From Verticillium longisporum (taxonomy: Eukaryota; Ascomycota; Sordariomycetes; Glomerellales; Plectosphaerellaceae): a stretch of 64,000 bases of DNA. A program made the position numbers and the translations under genes. How positions within the stretch are numbered: the first letter of the stretch is position 1; the number at the start of each line of letters is the position of its first letter. Positions 40,914-51,435 of the stretch are shown here, piece after piece. Below the pieces are notes generated by a model. It saw only the letters and a list, made by a program, of their open reading frames with translations, was not told where the DNA came from and searched no databases. The DNA is taken from positions 5,704,001-5,768,000 of the forward strand of contig JAETXT010000005.1 of NCBI GenBank assembly GCA_019188255.1. The letters run 5' to 3'.

Positions 40914-42117
40914 CGGAGGGGCGGTCTGTAGTTTCAACTTGGCGTTTTTGGCGTTGAGAAGGATGCTGAAAAACTGGCGGACTTCAGGTTGACGCGGGTG
41001 GTTCTTGGAGGCCCGGGGTGCAGCAGTGCGCTGGACGAGTGAACTAATGCAAAACAGGTATTTCCTTTGTAACACTTTGCAATCGTTCAACAGCGAGATG
41101 CTCATGTGTAGGGTTGCATTTACAGTTGCTAGTGTGGGTTGAGGCATGACAAACACGACTGTAAGCTTACAGGACGTTTGAGTCTCACTTATTTAGACAG
41201 CTCGGGACCTAGGCGCATGTCCTTGCAGATGCCAGTTCAATTTCCACTGGATTGAGCGTCTTATGCACATTCAAAGAAAATGGCCAGGCAGATATCAAGT
41301 TTCCGACCAATGTGAAGTTACAGGCTTCCTATGACTGAGATGTGACAAAGTTTTAGTAACCCTCATCGCTGGATAGGTGCCTTAGGCAATTGCCTCGGCA
41401 AGAATGCGCTGGAAGAAAACCACCTTATCCTGCTGAAATGAGGCCCACGGAAACAGCCGCCTGTCTGTACTTATTCAACAGGCGCTTAACTGAATTGCTC
41501 AACTTCGCCGCCTCATGGGCGGTGCATTTTCTGTGCTTCGGCTCGAACTATGTTCAAGACAGCTTTGCTTTTTAAATTTATCCCAATCGAGTCCACATGA
41601 AGCACAAAGCATTCCGGAACTCGGCAGGCACATAGATTAACTTTAGAACCTTGCCATGGCATTGACTGCGTCTCTCCAAGTGTCAAGTGGTGGGCGTTAA
41701 GCACCGTCGCAGGATATCGTCTGCCAGGAGTCAGGCCTGCCCCTGACCATGTCAAGCGGCTAGCTGTGGCGCGTCGTCCACATTCGGCGAGGACACATGG
41801 ATAATATGCAGGGCTATACACACAAGTGACTGCGGCCTGCCAACGTCGCTTCTAGCAAGACTTGCCAACGTACCCAGGAATTTTGAACAGCAACAGATGC
41901 CCTGGTTACTTTTTGACGGCACCCGGATGAGTCACCAACAGTCCATCGCTGCTGTGTTTTCTCCGCGCCTGATCACTGGCAACCTCCAGCACGCTGCAAC
42001 CAAAGTGCCACGCCGCAGTCTCCCCTATCTTGACTGTTGTCCACGCAATCAACAAAACTGTCAGACAGCTGTCATCGGTGTTCCAGTTGCGAGTCGAGCT
42101 TGTATCTGTTCGCAGCA
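40914..42117. other. Intergenic region
   Basis: About 1.2 kb with no supported gene. It contains the promoter of the F-box-like gene. Confidence 0.5.
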
Positions 42118-43795
42118 ATGGGGGGCGCAAAATTCCGAAAGCGCAGAAAGTCGAAGAAACCTGGCAGCTCTAGCAAATCCGACGGCCGCACCGCGGCACC
42201 AGCCGAACCGGCACCTAAAGAGCTGGATCTTGCCACTTTGCACTGGCCAGTCCTCAACATGCCACAAGAGATTATGGATCTCATTTTTATTGATTTCGAG
42301 CCGGGCCACCTTCGAGACGCAAGTCTCGTCAACTGGGCCTTCAACGCGGCTGCCACACCTGCCCTGTACGGCACCCTCTCGTTAGGCGCAAATTCCGGGC
42401 CTCTGCCACAGATACCTCGACTTCTCCAAACCATGATGAACAGGCCCGACCTTGGGAAGCCTGTTAGGACTGTCGTTATCGGAAAACTTGACCAAAAAAG
42501 CACCCAGTTCCCCTCCAAATACACGCCATATTTTCCTGTTCCCCTCAGTCCTGTCAACGTCTCGCAAGCTGTGGAACTTATTAGCCAGACCGGCATGGCC
42601 CATCAAGGCTGTTGGATCGAATACTTCAAGAAGGGCGACGCGGAAGCCTTCCTTAACGCTCATTCTGACTCTGCTCCCTAACTTGACGTCCCTGGCTATC
42701 AAGTCTCCGTACTTCCGCAGCATCCCGTTCTTGTCCTTGTCAATTCAGGAAGCGTTCAGGCCTGCTAAGGCCCGCGACCAGGCTCATACCATGTTGAAAA
42801 ATCTCGCAATAGTCTGCTTTGATCACAACAATAGCGGCAGCCAAGGCCCATTGCCAGAGCTTTTCGACCATACCTTACTGTCAGTGTACCGTGCTTGCAG
42901 CCCAGCGGGACCAGACTTCAGCAATTTCGCCGCACTATCGCTATTCTACCTTCCAAGACTCAGGGAGATCACGGTGCCCATTAATAGCGACAAGGACCAT
43001 GACAGGCAAGAGTTTTGGCCCTGTGGCGCACCAGATCTTGGCGGCTTGGACGTTATGAAAATCGATTGTATCAGGGAGAATAGACTTGGCGACGTACTGG
43101 CGACCTGTGTGAGGTTGCGAAAGCTTACATGGACCGTCTCATACAATATTCGTGGCGTTGAGAACTACATTAACCGCCCGATCGACCGCGACATGGTCGT
43201 CGCCGCATTGGCGGCAACGTCCACAACGCTCACGGACTTGACGCTCATCTCGTCCATACAAGTGGTGCGGGGCATATACGTGGAGCCGGAACCGATGATC
43301 GGCCCTGCAGGTTCCCTCAGAGCCTTGCGTAACTTTGCGAGCATTAAAAACCTCACGGTGTCCTGGTTTATGCTCATGGGCCAGGATGGATCATCGCCCT
43401 GGGCCCTTGCCGACGTGCTGCCCAGGAACCTCGAGCACCTCGTCATCTATGACCAACTGATATTCAACACTCCCGTCGGATTCAAGATGGACGAATTCAC
43501 CGTGTATGGTGCCATCCGGGACTGGCTGCATAACTGGCGTGATGCCACGCCGCGTTTGAAGTCATTCAGGATCACTCTGTGGCGCATCGTTAAAGGAACT
43601 TGGACCGCGAAAATTCGACTTGAGTTGAAAGAGCTCTGCGAGCGAGTGGGCGTGGAGCATCACCAAGATGAAGGTTTTGACGCTGGCGACAAGGGCTGGA
43701 CGAAACCGGCTGGATGGGAATGGCAGAGGAATGATGGGCTCCATACTTTGAGCCAGGGTAACCGACAAATATCCGTGGTACAAAATCAACCATGA
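42118..43795 (+). pseudogene. F-box-like protein with an apparent one-base frameshift
   Basis: From the ATG at 42118 the product begins with a Lys/Arg-rich stretch, then an F-box-like segment LNMPQEIMDLIFIDFEPGHL, SLVNWAFNAAATPALYGTLS. This frame stops at 42679-42681. The second frame carries on at once with leucine-rich sequence typical of such proteins (LILTLLPNLTSLAIKSP, LPRLREITVPI, LATCVRLRKLTW, LPRNLEHLVIYD) to 43795. Removing one A from CTTAACGCTC near 42651-42660 would join the frames; no GT-AG intron was found there. It is either a sequencing error or a recent inactivating mutation. The intact protein would be about 560 residues and a likely SCF ubiquitin-ligase adaptor, which is inference from the F-box. 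Confidence 0.7.
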
Positions 43796-44088
43796 TGCCT
43801 AGACACCTTGAATCCTGAAAGTCCGCAGTCTCAAACATTATTGAGCCTGCTCCTGTCATTTATAAGGCAACAAGTGTGCGTACTGGCAAGCTAGCAGGGG
43901 CAGCCTCACAACTCAAGACTACGTCTTTGGCTGCCCTCCTAGATTCATCCTACACGGACATCAAAGAGTCCGCCATGTACTCATGCGGCGTCATCAATCT
44001 CAACGAATTCAAGAATATTATAACATAGCTAAGGATTATATATAAAGCAGGCGTACAATTGTGCTCTCTCCACGCCTTGCTCACTCCT

Positions 44089-44298
44089 TGTCAAGGAGTC
44101 TTGTGCAACGAGTGAAGGGATCAACTGTTGGTCTCTTGGGGGTCTCTAGGAAGATTAATCGATGCCCTTCTCCAAATCTTGGTCCGTTGACCTTTCTTAT
44201 AACTATTCCCTCACTGCGCTCGGTCCTCTCTTCTTGATTCCTACGATCAAACAACAGGCGATCCCCTGTCGGTCTCATACCTCCCTCAGGTCCTGACA
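44089..44298 (-). repeat. Solo LTR related to the 6.4-13.5 kb element
   Basis: 210 bp, TGTCA...TGACA, flanked by the target duplication CTCCT (44084-44088 and 44299-44303). Compared with the full-element LTR it has about five substitutions and a 4-bp deletion next to the self-primer sequence. It is a remnant of LTR-LTR recombination. It sits exactly at the stop codon of the sugar transporter gene. Confidence 0.95.
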
Positions 44299-45916
44299 CT
44301 CCTGCTCGGCTTCAGCCATGGCTCCCATCCGGCGGGGAGGCACCTTCGCAGCAAACAAACGGTCAATCTCATCAAAGGTCAAGCCCTTCAGCTCCGGCAC
44401 ATAGAAGAAGGCGCCGGCGGTGCCGATCAGGGAGAGACCGCCGAAGATGAAGCCAACTTTGCCGCGCAAGTTGGCCTCGTCGGGGTTGACCATGTAGGGA
44501 ATAGCAATGCTCATGACGATACCACAGATGGCCTGAGTGGCGGTGGCGAGGGAGATTGTTTTTGCGCGAAGCACGGTGCTTGAAGCCTCGCCAAGGATGG
44601 CGAAGGCCATGGCGCCAATTGTCAGGAAATAGACGTAGGCGTAGACAACGGTCGCGCCGGCTTGGATCCAGCCGGCACCGGAAGCGGGGACAACATCCAT
44701 GATGCCGATCAAGATCAGCAGAACGGTAAGGGTGCCCATACCCGAGAGGAAGACGATACGACGGCCGAAACGCTCTACAACGAACCAAGACGTGATGTTG
44801 CCAGCGACACCACAAGCCGTGACACCGACACCGAGATCAAAGGACTTGCTGACGTCGAGACCAGCGAGCTGGAAGAAGTAGGTGGAGTAGCCGAGAACAA
44901 AGATGATACCAACGAGATGCTGGCAGAGGAAAACGCCAGTTGAAATGCCGGTTCGGAGGCGGTTGGTACCGCGGAAGCAGTCGACGAAACTCTTCTCTGC
45001 CGACTTCTCGCGGGATTCCTCTTCAATTGTAGCCTCGAATCCCGCCCACTGGCGCTCAGCATCGAAGTTGGGGCCGTAAAGCTTGCGAATCGCCCTGAGG
45101 CCCTCCTCTTTCTTGCCCTTGCGGGCAAGGTACCATGGTGTTTCGGGGGCAAAGGGTAGGAACACGAGCAGGAACGCGACGAAGAAAAGCTGCGTGGCGA
45201 AAGGGCCACGGTAGGCCCAGCGGCTGGTCCACTCGCCAAAGGCCTTGACCACTGCATTGGACAGGAGCTGACCCAGGGCGATGCCCAAGTTGACGCCAGC
45301 CGTAGCGTATCCACGAAGAGCGACCGGAGCGAGCTCACTGCAAGCAAGAGGCGCAAGAGTCAGGTAGAAGCCAAGACCGGCACCCAAAACAAGCTTAGAG
45401 ACCAGGAAAGCGGCACGAGTATCCGATAGAAGTTCGCCGAGGATTCCGCCCGTGCAAATGGCGATACCAGCGTAAAGCGAGTTCTTGCGTCCGATGCGGT
45501 CGGCAAGCCAGCTGCACATGAAACCACCAAAGAATTGGCCCACCGTGCTGATCATGTTGAAGGCACTCTGCCAATCGGCGGGGAGGATGGCTTCTCCATC
45601 GACGACGTATCCGAAGTCACGGCGAAAGGCAGCGACAGAAATCATGGCACCGTTGATTTGAGCATCGAATCCCCTGGGGAAGTAGAAGTTAGTTCCCCAT
45701 TCTCGGGTCGTCTAAGCGGTCATCAACTCACCAGCCAATGGCACACATGGCCCAGTAGAAGCACCACCAAATGACCGCCTTGTGGTGCTTGAAGACGGTC
45801 TTGAGCGTGAGTTCATGTTCCTGTTGATTCGCCGACGTCGACATGCCCTCTTTGGTATCGTGATGGGAGACAGTGGCGACGACGTTGGTCGTCTCGTTGT
45901 CGTCGATCTTGTCCAT
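44275..45916 (-). CDS. MFS sugar transporter (alpha-glucoside/hexose type)
   Basis: Two exons (45916-45732 and 45673-44275; the 58-bp intron is at 45674-45731) give about 527 residues. About 12 membrane spans are visible. Sugar-porter signatures are GFDAQINGAM near the first span, WLADRIGRKNSLY after span 2, RGYATAGVNLGIALGQLL, FLPFAPETPWYLARKGK (PESPRW-like), and VPELKGLTFDEIDRLF at the end. The family imports maltose or related sugars with protons; substrate is not certain. A solo LTR entered at the end of the gene: the original stop followed AEAEQE directly, and the LTR now adds CQDLREV before a new stop at 44275-44277. A Zn2Cys6 gene diverges from it. Confidence 0.93.
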
Positions 45917-46594
45917 TATTGGGATAGACGATGGCTGGAGGCAAGCTCTGCAGTGAGAAAATGAATGCCTTGATCAAATTCAAACGTATGATGCCAGGGA
46001 TGGATAGGAATCAGAATGAGAGTGATGCCGAATTGTAGGATCAAGATGCTGGAAACTCAGGGAAGCCGCTGATGTTTATATCCATAGTCGCGTGGCATGA
46101 TCAAACAATGTCGGCGACGCTCGGCTGTAGTATCAAGCTTGGAGAGCCGACTCCCGCCCAGCTCGCGGAACTAATTGCATGGCTCATTGATGGTGTTCAG
46201 CCTGGTAAACCAGAAGTTGGGGCCATCCTGGGGAAAACCTGGACACATGGGGACGTTTTACGAGCGACATTCCGCTTTGCGGGGGTGGAGAATGGCGTTC
46301 AATCGTTGCTTCTGGCTACTCCAATGACTCGTAGGGCTCGTCCACAGGCTCGAATCAGTATCAGGTGATGGCACTAAACAATACTGGATTAGCTCCTCCA
46401 GATGGCTGGGAGTGTGATAAAGGCGACAGTCCGCGACGATCCCCTGGTCATCATCACTTGCAACTTCGCTCCCCCTCCACATCCCATTATCCAGCACCCA
46501 GCCAGTTTGAGACCCAGTCCCAACCCCAGAACACAGCAGACCCATCAACACCCGATCCTTTCTCCCCAGGAAAAATACCACACATTGCTCGAGA
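45917..46594. promoter_or_regulatory. Divergent promoter between transporter and regulator
   Basis: 680 bp between the start codons of the sugar transporter (minus) and Zn2Cys6 regulator (plus). A 98-residue open frame at 46072-46368 has no recognisable features. The arrangement suggests shared regulation. Confidence 0.45.
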
Positions 46595-48577
46595 ATGGAG
46601 TCCTCGGTCGGAGACTTGCCACACGATCCGAGCTCGGGGCCGAGCGCGGCCACCGCAGATCAGCCCACACAGCCTGCTCCGAGGACCCGCCCAGCACCCC
46701 GGGGAACAGCTTCATACCAGCGAAAACGCGCTGTCAAGGCTTGTCAGGTCTGTCGCGCTCGGCGAACCAAGTGCGATAATCTTAAGCCGTCCTGTTCGTT
46801 CTGCCTGAAAGTTGGGGCAAAATGTATCCAGTCTCCGGTGGACCTGTCAAGCTTCGACCCAGCAAGTCTCAAAATTCTGGAGAGACTGGACGACTTGGAG
46901 GAGCTCATGCGATCTGTATCCGTCCAGAGTACTGAGTTGCCCCACAAGATTCGGGCCGTCGACACCTCGCAACCAACCACCAGGCCATCCGAAGCAACAG
47001 ACTCGTTACGTGATGTCGACGAGCAACAAGCAACAGCGTTGCCATTGAGTATAGACACGATCATACCCCCACCACCCAGTCGTATCATCTCGATGGAGCT
47101 TTTCAGCCGCAACCTCAGCCCGGAACAAGAGCAACATGGTCTTCTGCATCCAGACCAGACAGTTGTCTCCGCGATATCCCCGGCCTCCACGATGGGTATC
47201 CTTGACATGGAGCCTAGGCGGGTGAACGACCTTCTCGACAGCTTTTTCAGTTTTGCCCACGTCAAGAATCCCATTCTGGACGAGACATCTACACGACATA
47301 TGGTGCTCTCAACCATAATGAACGGAGTAGACTGGTCACCCGAGTCCTGCCTCGCCCTCCTTGTCTGCGCCCTGGGGTCTCTATCCACCTCCTTCGGACC
47401 AAGTCATGATGCAATGCCGGGAACCATTGCCTATAATAACGCCATGGCTTTCTTCCAGGCAGCGCAGAAGCGCCTTGGCCTTCTCATCTCGTCGGACGAG
47501 TTGATAGCGCCGCAATGTCTCTTTCTCGCGGGCGTGTTCATGATGTGTGTTTTCCAGCCACTCAAGGCGTGGCGTTATTTCCTTCAAGCCCTTGCTGGCT
47601 GCCAGCAGCTTCCGTTTCTAGCCCCGGAGAATCAGGAGAAATATCATGGAATCTCAGACGGAAGTCATCCTCAGGATCACGCCATTGACACCCTTCAGCA
47701 GGCTGTCTACTGGTCGGCCTGGAAGTCGGAAAGGGAGGTCCGCAGCACCAATTACATGCCTGACTTCGTCAACGATATGAGCACCAACATTTACCCGCCA
47801 TTCTTCCCCACACCACCAGCGCCAAGGACCGAGCCCGACACATCGGCAGATCCCCGCCGTGAGCGCGAGCAAATCTCGTGGTATTTTTACCTCGCCGAAA
47901 TATCTCTCCGAAGACTCACTGCTCGCATGAGCGCCGGCATGATGGAACTGCAGGCTCAGCACAAGGACCAGCAATCATTCCTTGCAGCCATGGCAGCTGT
48001 TGTGCCGGAACACGAGGCGCAAGTCAACTCGTGGATTTCCTCCCTGCCTCCGAACCTGTCTTTTGGGGCACCCCCTGAGGAAGACGACGTCTGTCGTTTT
48101 GTGCTGCGGGGCCATGCTATCAATTTGTTTGAACTCATTTACTGGCCTTTCATTTCCGCATACCTGTCATGTGAAGACTTGAGCCGCAGCTTTGCGTCAA
48201 CCTCATCTAGCATCGCCCACTACGCCGAACGATCCCTCCATTATCATCTCGTGCGATTGACTTTGAACAAGCCTGGGTATAAACACAGACACCACGGTAC
48301 AAACCCGATGATGCAGACCTGTTCACGCAGCGCTCTAGTCCTATTAGGCGCTTCCATCAAGTGCGAGACAACGAGGGCGCAAGGCACCGATCGCGGAGGT
48401 ACTACTGTGACCCTGCCACAGGGCTGGCAGGAGGGAATTGATGACATTATCGACCTCCTTGACTACTGGGGCAATGAGACGAGGGACTTCGGCAAGATCC
48501 GAACAGTATTGGATCAAGGCCGCATGCCTGCTAACGGCTCGGCCTCCTGGACTTATGCTCCGCAGGAATACATGTAG
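46595..48577 (+). CDS. Zn2Cys6 fungal transcription factor next to the transporter
   Basis: 660 residues, one exon. The zinc cluster CQVCRARRTKCDNLKPSCSFC with a sixth Cys lies at about residues 50-78, preceded by basic YQRKRAVKA. A helical linker LKILERLDDLEELMRSV follows. The middle has the regulatory domain (WSPESCLALLVCALGSL, FFQAAQKRLGLLISSDEL, DTLQQAVYWSAWKSEREVR), as in regulators of sugar or polysaccharide use. Divergent placement beside a sugar transporter and upstream of a GH5 gene suggests it controls them, but no binding sites were verified. Confidence 0.92.
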   Translation: MESSVGDLPHDPSSGPSAATADQPTQPAPRTRPAPRGTASYQRKRAVKACQVCRARRTKCDNLKPSCSFCLKVGAKCIQSPVDLSSFDPASLKILERLDDLEELMRSVSVQSTELPHKIRAVDTSQPTTRPSEATDSLRDVDEQQATALPLSIDTIIPPPPSRIISMELFSRNLSPEQEQHGLLHPDQTVVSAISPASTMGILDMEPRRVNDLLDSFFSFAHVKNPILDETSTRHMVLSTIMNGVDWSPESCLALLVCALGSLSTSFGPSHDAMPGTIAYNNAMAFFQAAQKRLGLLISSDELIAPQCLFLAGVFMMCVFQPLKAWRYFLQALAGCQQLPFLAPENQEKYHGISDGSHPQDHAIDTLQQAVYWSAWKSEREVRSTNYMPDFVNDMSTNIYPPFFPTPPAPRTEPDTSADPRREREQISWYFYLAEISLRRLTARMSAGMMELQAQHKDQQSFLAAMAAVVPEHEAQVNSWISSLPPNLSFGAPPEEDDVCRFVLRGHAINLFELIYWPFISAYLSCEDLSRSFASTSSSIAHYAERSLHYHLVRLTLNKPGYKHRHHGTNPMMQTCSRSALVLLGASIKCETTRAQGTDRGGTTVTLPQGWQEGIDDIIDLLDYWGNETRDFGKIRTVLDQGRMPANGSASWTYAPQEYM

Positions 48578-49209
48578 AAATAGATGACGAGCCCGCCAGA
48601 ACGATTGTGGCTTGCGCAGGAAACGTGGACATTCAGCCTGAATGCAATCTCAAGGATGCTTTGCAACATGGTTGAATCCGTGGAGGACTAAAGGCTTGCG
48701 TCGCGGAAGATCGCTTTGTCTAATTCAGAACCTACAGCATGCACTAAAGCCAGCGGCGCGGACTGGCTGGAATCAAGACTCCGCAAGGCACGCTGTCGTC
48801 GCTCCTGTGGTGTGTGACTCGCTGTCTAGTCATTCCATCCCTTTCCCCAGGATATTACCCCAGATCCGTGTGCTGCATGACTAGTGCTGAGACGCTGCAG
48901 CCTCCGAAGCTCGCAGCTGGTCATGGGGTGAAGGATGATCCACATCTTCGCGGAATGTCGCACTTAAGCCAGTACATCGGATCCTCGGCCTCATGCGTGA
49001 TTCTCGTCACAATGGGAGCCCAACGATAATTCTGGCGAGCGGAGGTCGGCCATAGCCACTACCATTTAGTGGGTATGATCATCTGTTCATCGAGATATAA
49101 AGTGTTCTGCTCATTTTCATGTTCGTTTCCAGTTCATCAAACAGCACAGCCCCTCAACGTACTCCAAGTGCTTCTTCACTCTCCATCATCTTCTCCTTTC
49201 CTCGTCATC
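48578..49209. other. Intergenic region, promoter of the GH5 gene
   Basis: No gene is visible. TATAAA at about 49096 lies near 110 bp before the GH5 start codon. Confidence 0.5.
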
Positions 49210-50727
49210 ATGTCCACCACCACACAGACCATCGCGCGGGAGGCGCCAGCGATGGAGCCCCTTGGGCTCAAAACCAACAATGTCCACCCGCCATGCACCA
49301 TGCTTTGCGTCAGTGGCACGAACATTGTCAACGCGGCAGGCGAGCAGGTCGTTCTCAAAGGCGCAGGTCTTGGCGGCATGCTGAACATGGAGAACTTCAT
49401 CACAGGCTACTCTGGCCATGAGCATGAGCACCGCGCTGCACTGGCAGAGGTTCTCGGCAAAGAGAAGGCCGAGTTCTTCTTCTCTCGTCTTATTCACCAC
49501 TTTTTCACCGAAGCAGATGCCGCACTCTTCGCGTCGCTAAGCGTGAACTGTATGCGCATTCCCTTTAACTACCGCCACTTCATGGATGATGATAATCCTA
49601 GCGTTATCAAGCAGGAGGGATTTGCTCTGCTCGACCGTATTGTTGACGTTTGCGCGCGTCACAATATTTACGTCATTCTCGACTTGCACGCCGTTTCAGG
49701 TGGTCAAAACCAAGACTGGCACAGCGACTCAGGCTTGAGTCGCGCTTTGTTCTGGGAGTTCCGAGACTTCCAGGATCGTGCAATCCAGCTCTGGGAGGCT
49801 CTGGCAGAACATTACGCTGGCAACCCTGTCATTGCGGGATACAATCCTCTTAATGAACCCGCAGATCCGCAACACACGCGCCTCCAGGCCTGGTACGAGC
49901 GCGCTGAGAAGGCCATTCGCGCCATCGACCCTGACCATATTCTTTTCGTTGACGGAAACACTTACGCCATGGACTTCCGCGCCTTCGACCCCGAGAAACC
50001 TCTGCCCAACACCGTCTACAGCTGTCACGATTACAGCATGATGGGCTTCCCTCTGCCCGAGCAGTATGAAGGCACAGAGGAACAAAAGTCCAAGCTGCGC
50101 TCAAGCTTCAACCGCAAGGTCGAGTTCATGCGCCAAGCCGGCGTGCCGATCTGGAACGGCGAATTCGGCCCTGTGTACCAGAACCCAAGAATCGATCCTG
50201 GCGCCGCCGTCACCAACGCTAAGCGTTTCGCCCTGCTGAAAGAGCAGCTGTCCATCTATCGCGAATGCGGTGGTGTGTCGTGGAGCATTTGGCTCTACAA
50301 GGATATCGGCTACCAGGGTATGGTGTACCTCGACCCCGAGAGCCCGTATATGCGCCTCATCCAGCCGTTCGTCGACAAGAAACAGAAGCTTGGTCTTGAT
50401 TTCTGGGGCGTTGTCGACAAGAGCGGTGTCGATGGTGACGTCTACGGCCCTTTTATTTCCAAGCTCAAGGCTATGATCCCGGAGCATCTGCACAAGAAGA
50501 AGTACCCCAATATCTGGACTTTCGACCGCCAGGTCGAGAGGACTGTACGGGAGCTGCTGATGAGTGAGTACCTCGGCTACGAATTTGCGGAACTATTCAA
50601 AGATAAGACTGAGGAGGAGTTAGAGGAGCTGGCTGCCAGCTTTGCGATTGAGAACTGCAAGACGAGAGATGAACTTAATGACATCCTGAGAGCGGATGCT
50701 ACACAGCCTACCACAAGCAGGGCATAG
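49210..50727 (+). CDS. Glycoside hydrolase family 5 (beta-glucosidase/glucanase type), intracellular
   Basis: 505 residues from ATG 49210; the frame is open to 49069, but the upstream Met gives a poor N-terminus and the chosen start follows the TATA box. The (beta/alpha)8 GH5 motifs are KGAGLGGMLNMENF, NCMRIPFNYRHF, IYVILDLHAVSGGQN, GYNPLNEPADP (NEP, acid/base Glu), YSCHDYSMMGFP and VPIWNGEFGPVY (nucleophile Glu). No signal peptide is present, so it likely acts in the cytosol on imported glycosides. With the nearby transporter and regulator this fits an import-then-hydrolyse scheme, which is inference. Confidence 0.92.
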   Translation: MSTTTQTIAREAPAMEPLGLKTNNVHPPCTMLCVSGTNIVNAAGEQVVLKGAGLGGMLNMENFITGYSGHEHEHRAALAEVLGKEKAEFFFSRLIHHFFTEADAALFASLSVNCMRIPFNYRHFMDDDNPSVIKQEGFALLDRIVDVCARHNIYVILDLHAVSGGQNQDWHSDSGLSRALFWEFRDFQDRAIQLWEALAEHYAGNPVIAGYNPLNEPADPQHTRLQAWYERAEKAIRAIDPDHILFVDGNTYAMDFRAFDPEKPLPNTVYSCHDYSMMGFPLPEQYEGTEEQKSKLRSSFNRKVEFMRQAGVPIWNGEFGPVYQNPRIDPGAAVTNAKRFALLKEQLSIYRECGGVSWSIWLYKDIGYQGMVYLDPESPYMRLIQPFVDKKQKLGLDFWGVVDKSGVDGDVYGPFISKLKAMIPEHLHKKKYPNIWTFDRQVERTVRELLMSEYLGYEFAELFKDKTEEELEELAASFAIENCKTRDELNDILRADATQPTTSRA

Positions 50728-51435
50728 TTCCTCGTTTTGGCAGGGAAAATGGACAAATAGGCACGGCCATCTTCTGCTGGCCTGATAATGGGGTAGCATA
50801 CATCGGCATGGTGGGACTTTTGGGAATACTCTTATAAAATTGGATCTAATTTAGGATACTGCCGAACTTCATGCCGAGTGTCTGCACATGGTAAGGTCCT
50901 AGTAGTGAAAGTTCTGCTGTCACATCGGCAGGGTAATGGAGCTGAGGCTTATGCCATGATTCAAAGGTGACCTAAATCCCACTACGAGTGGATGACCTTG
51001 AGTTATGCTGAGCGCACGATTAGGAAAAGGTTTGATGGCATACGTGTTCATGGGCCCTAGTACTCTGTGTGATTTTGGCAGATGTTGTCATTCTGAGCAA
51101 ACAGGACCATTGAATGCAATCCACCAACCAACTACCTGAGCATTGAATCAGTGAAATACTGACCCGGACGATCCGTTTCATTCCTAACACTGTGGGGAGA
51201 TCCAAAGAGGGCCGCAATTAAGAACGATACCATAGACATTAATCGCCTGACATTGATTCATGGTTTCGTCACATGAACGTGCTCTTCATGACGTACTTTA
51301 TACAACACCAGCCAACACATCGCGACCACGTTGGGTTTAAATAACGGGCTTATTTTGGTCGCGGCACCTTGATGGTTCCTCGATATTCATCAAATTGCGC
51401 ATTCCATTATACATCTACAACAAGGCACCGCCAAA
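50728..51435. other. Intergenic region
   Basis: No supported gene. TTTAAATA at about 51334 is a TATA-like element about 100 bp before the dehydrogenase start. Confidence 0.5.

Noticed and set aside
46072..46368. 98-residue frame in the transporter/regulator promoter
   Set aside because: No recognisable motif; it is better explained as chance in a divergent promoter.
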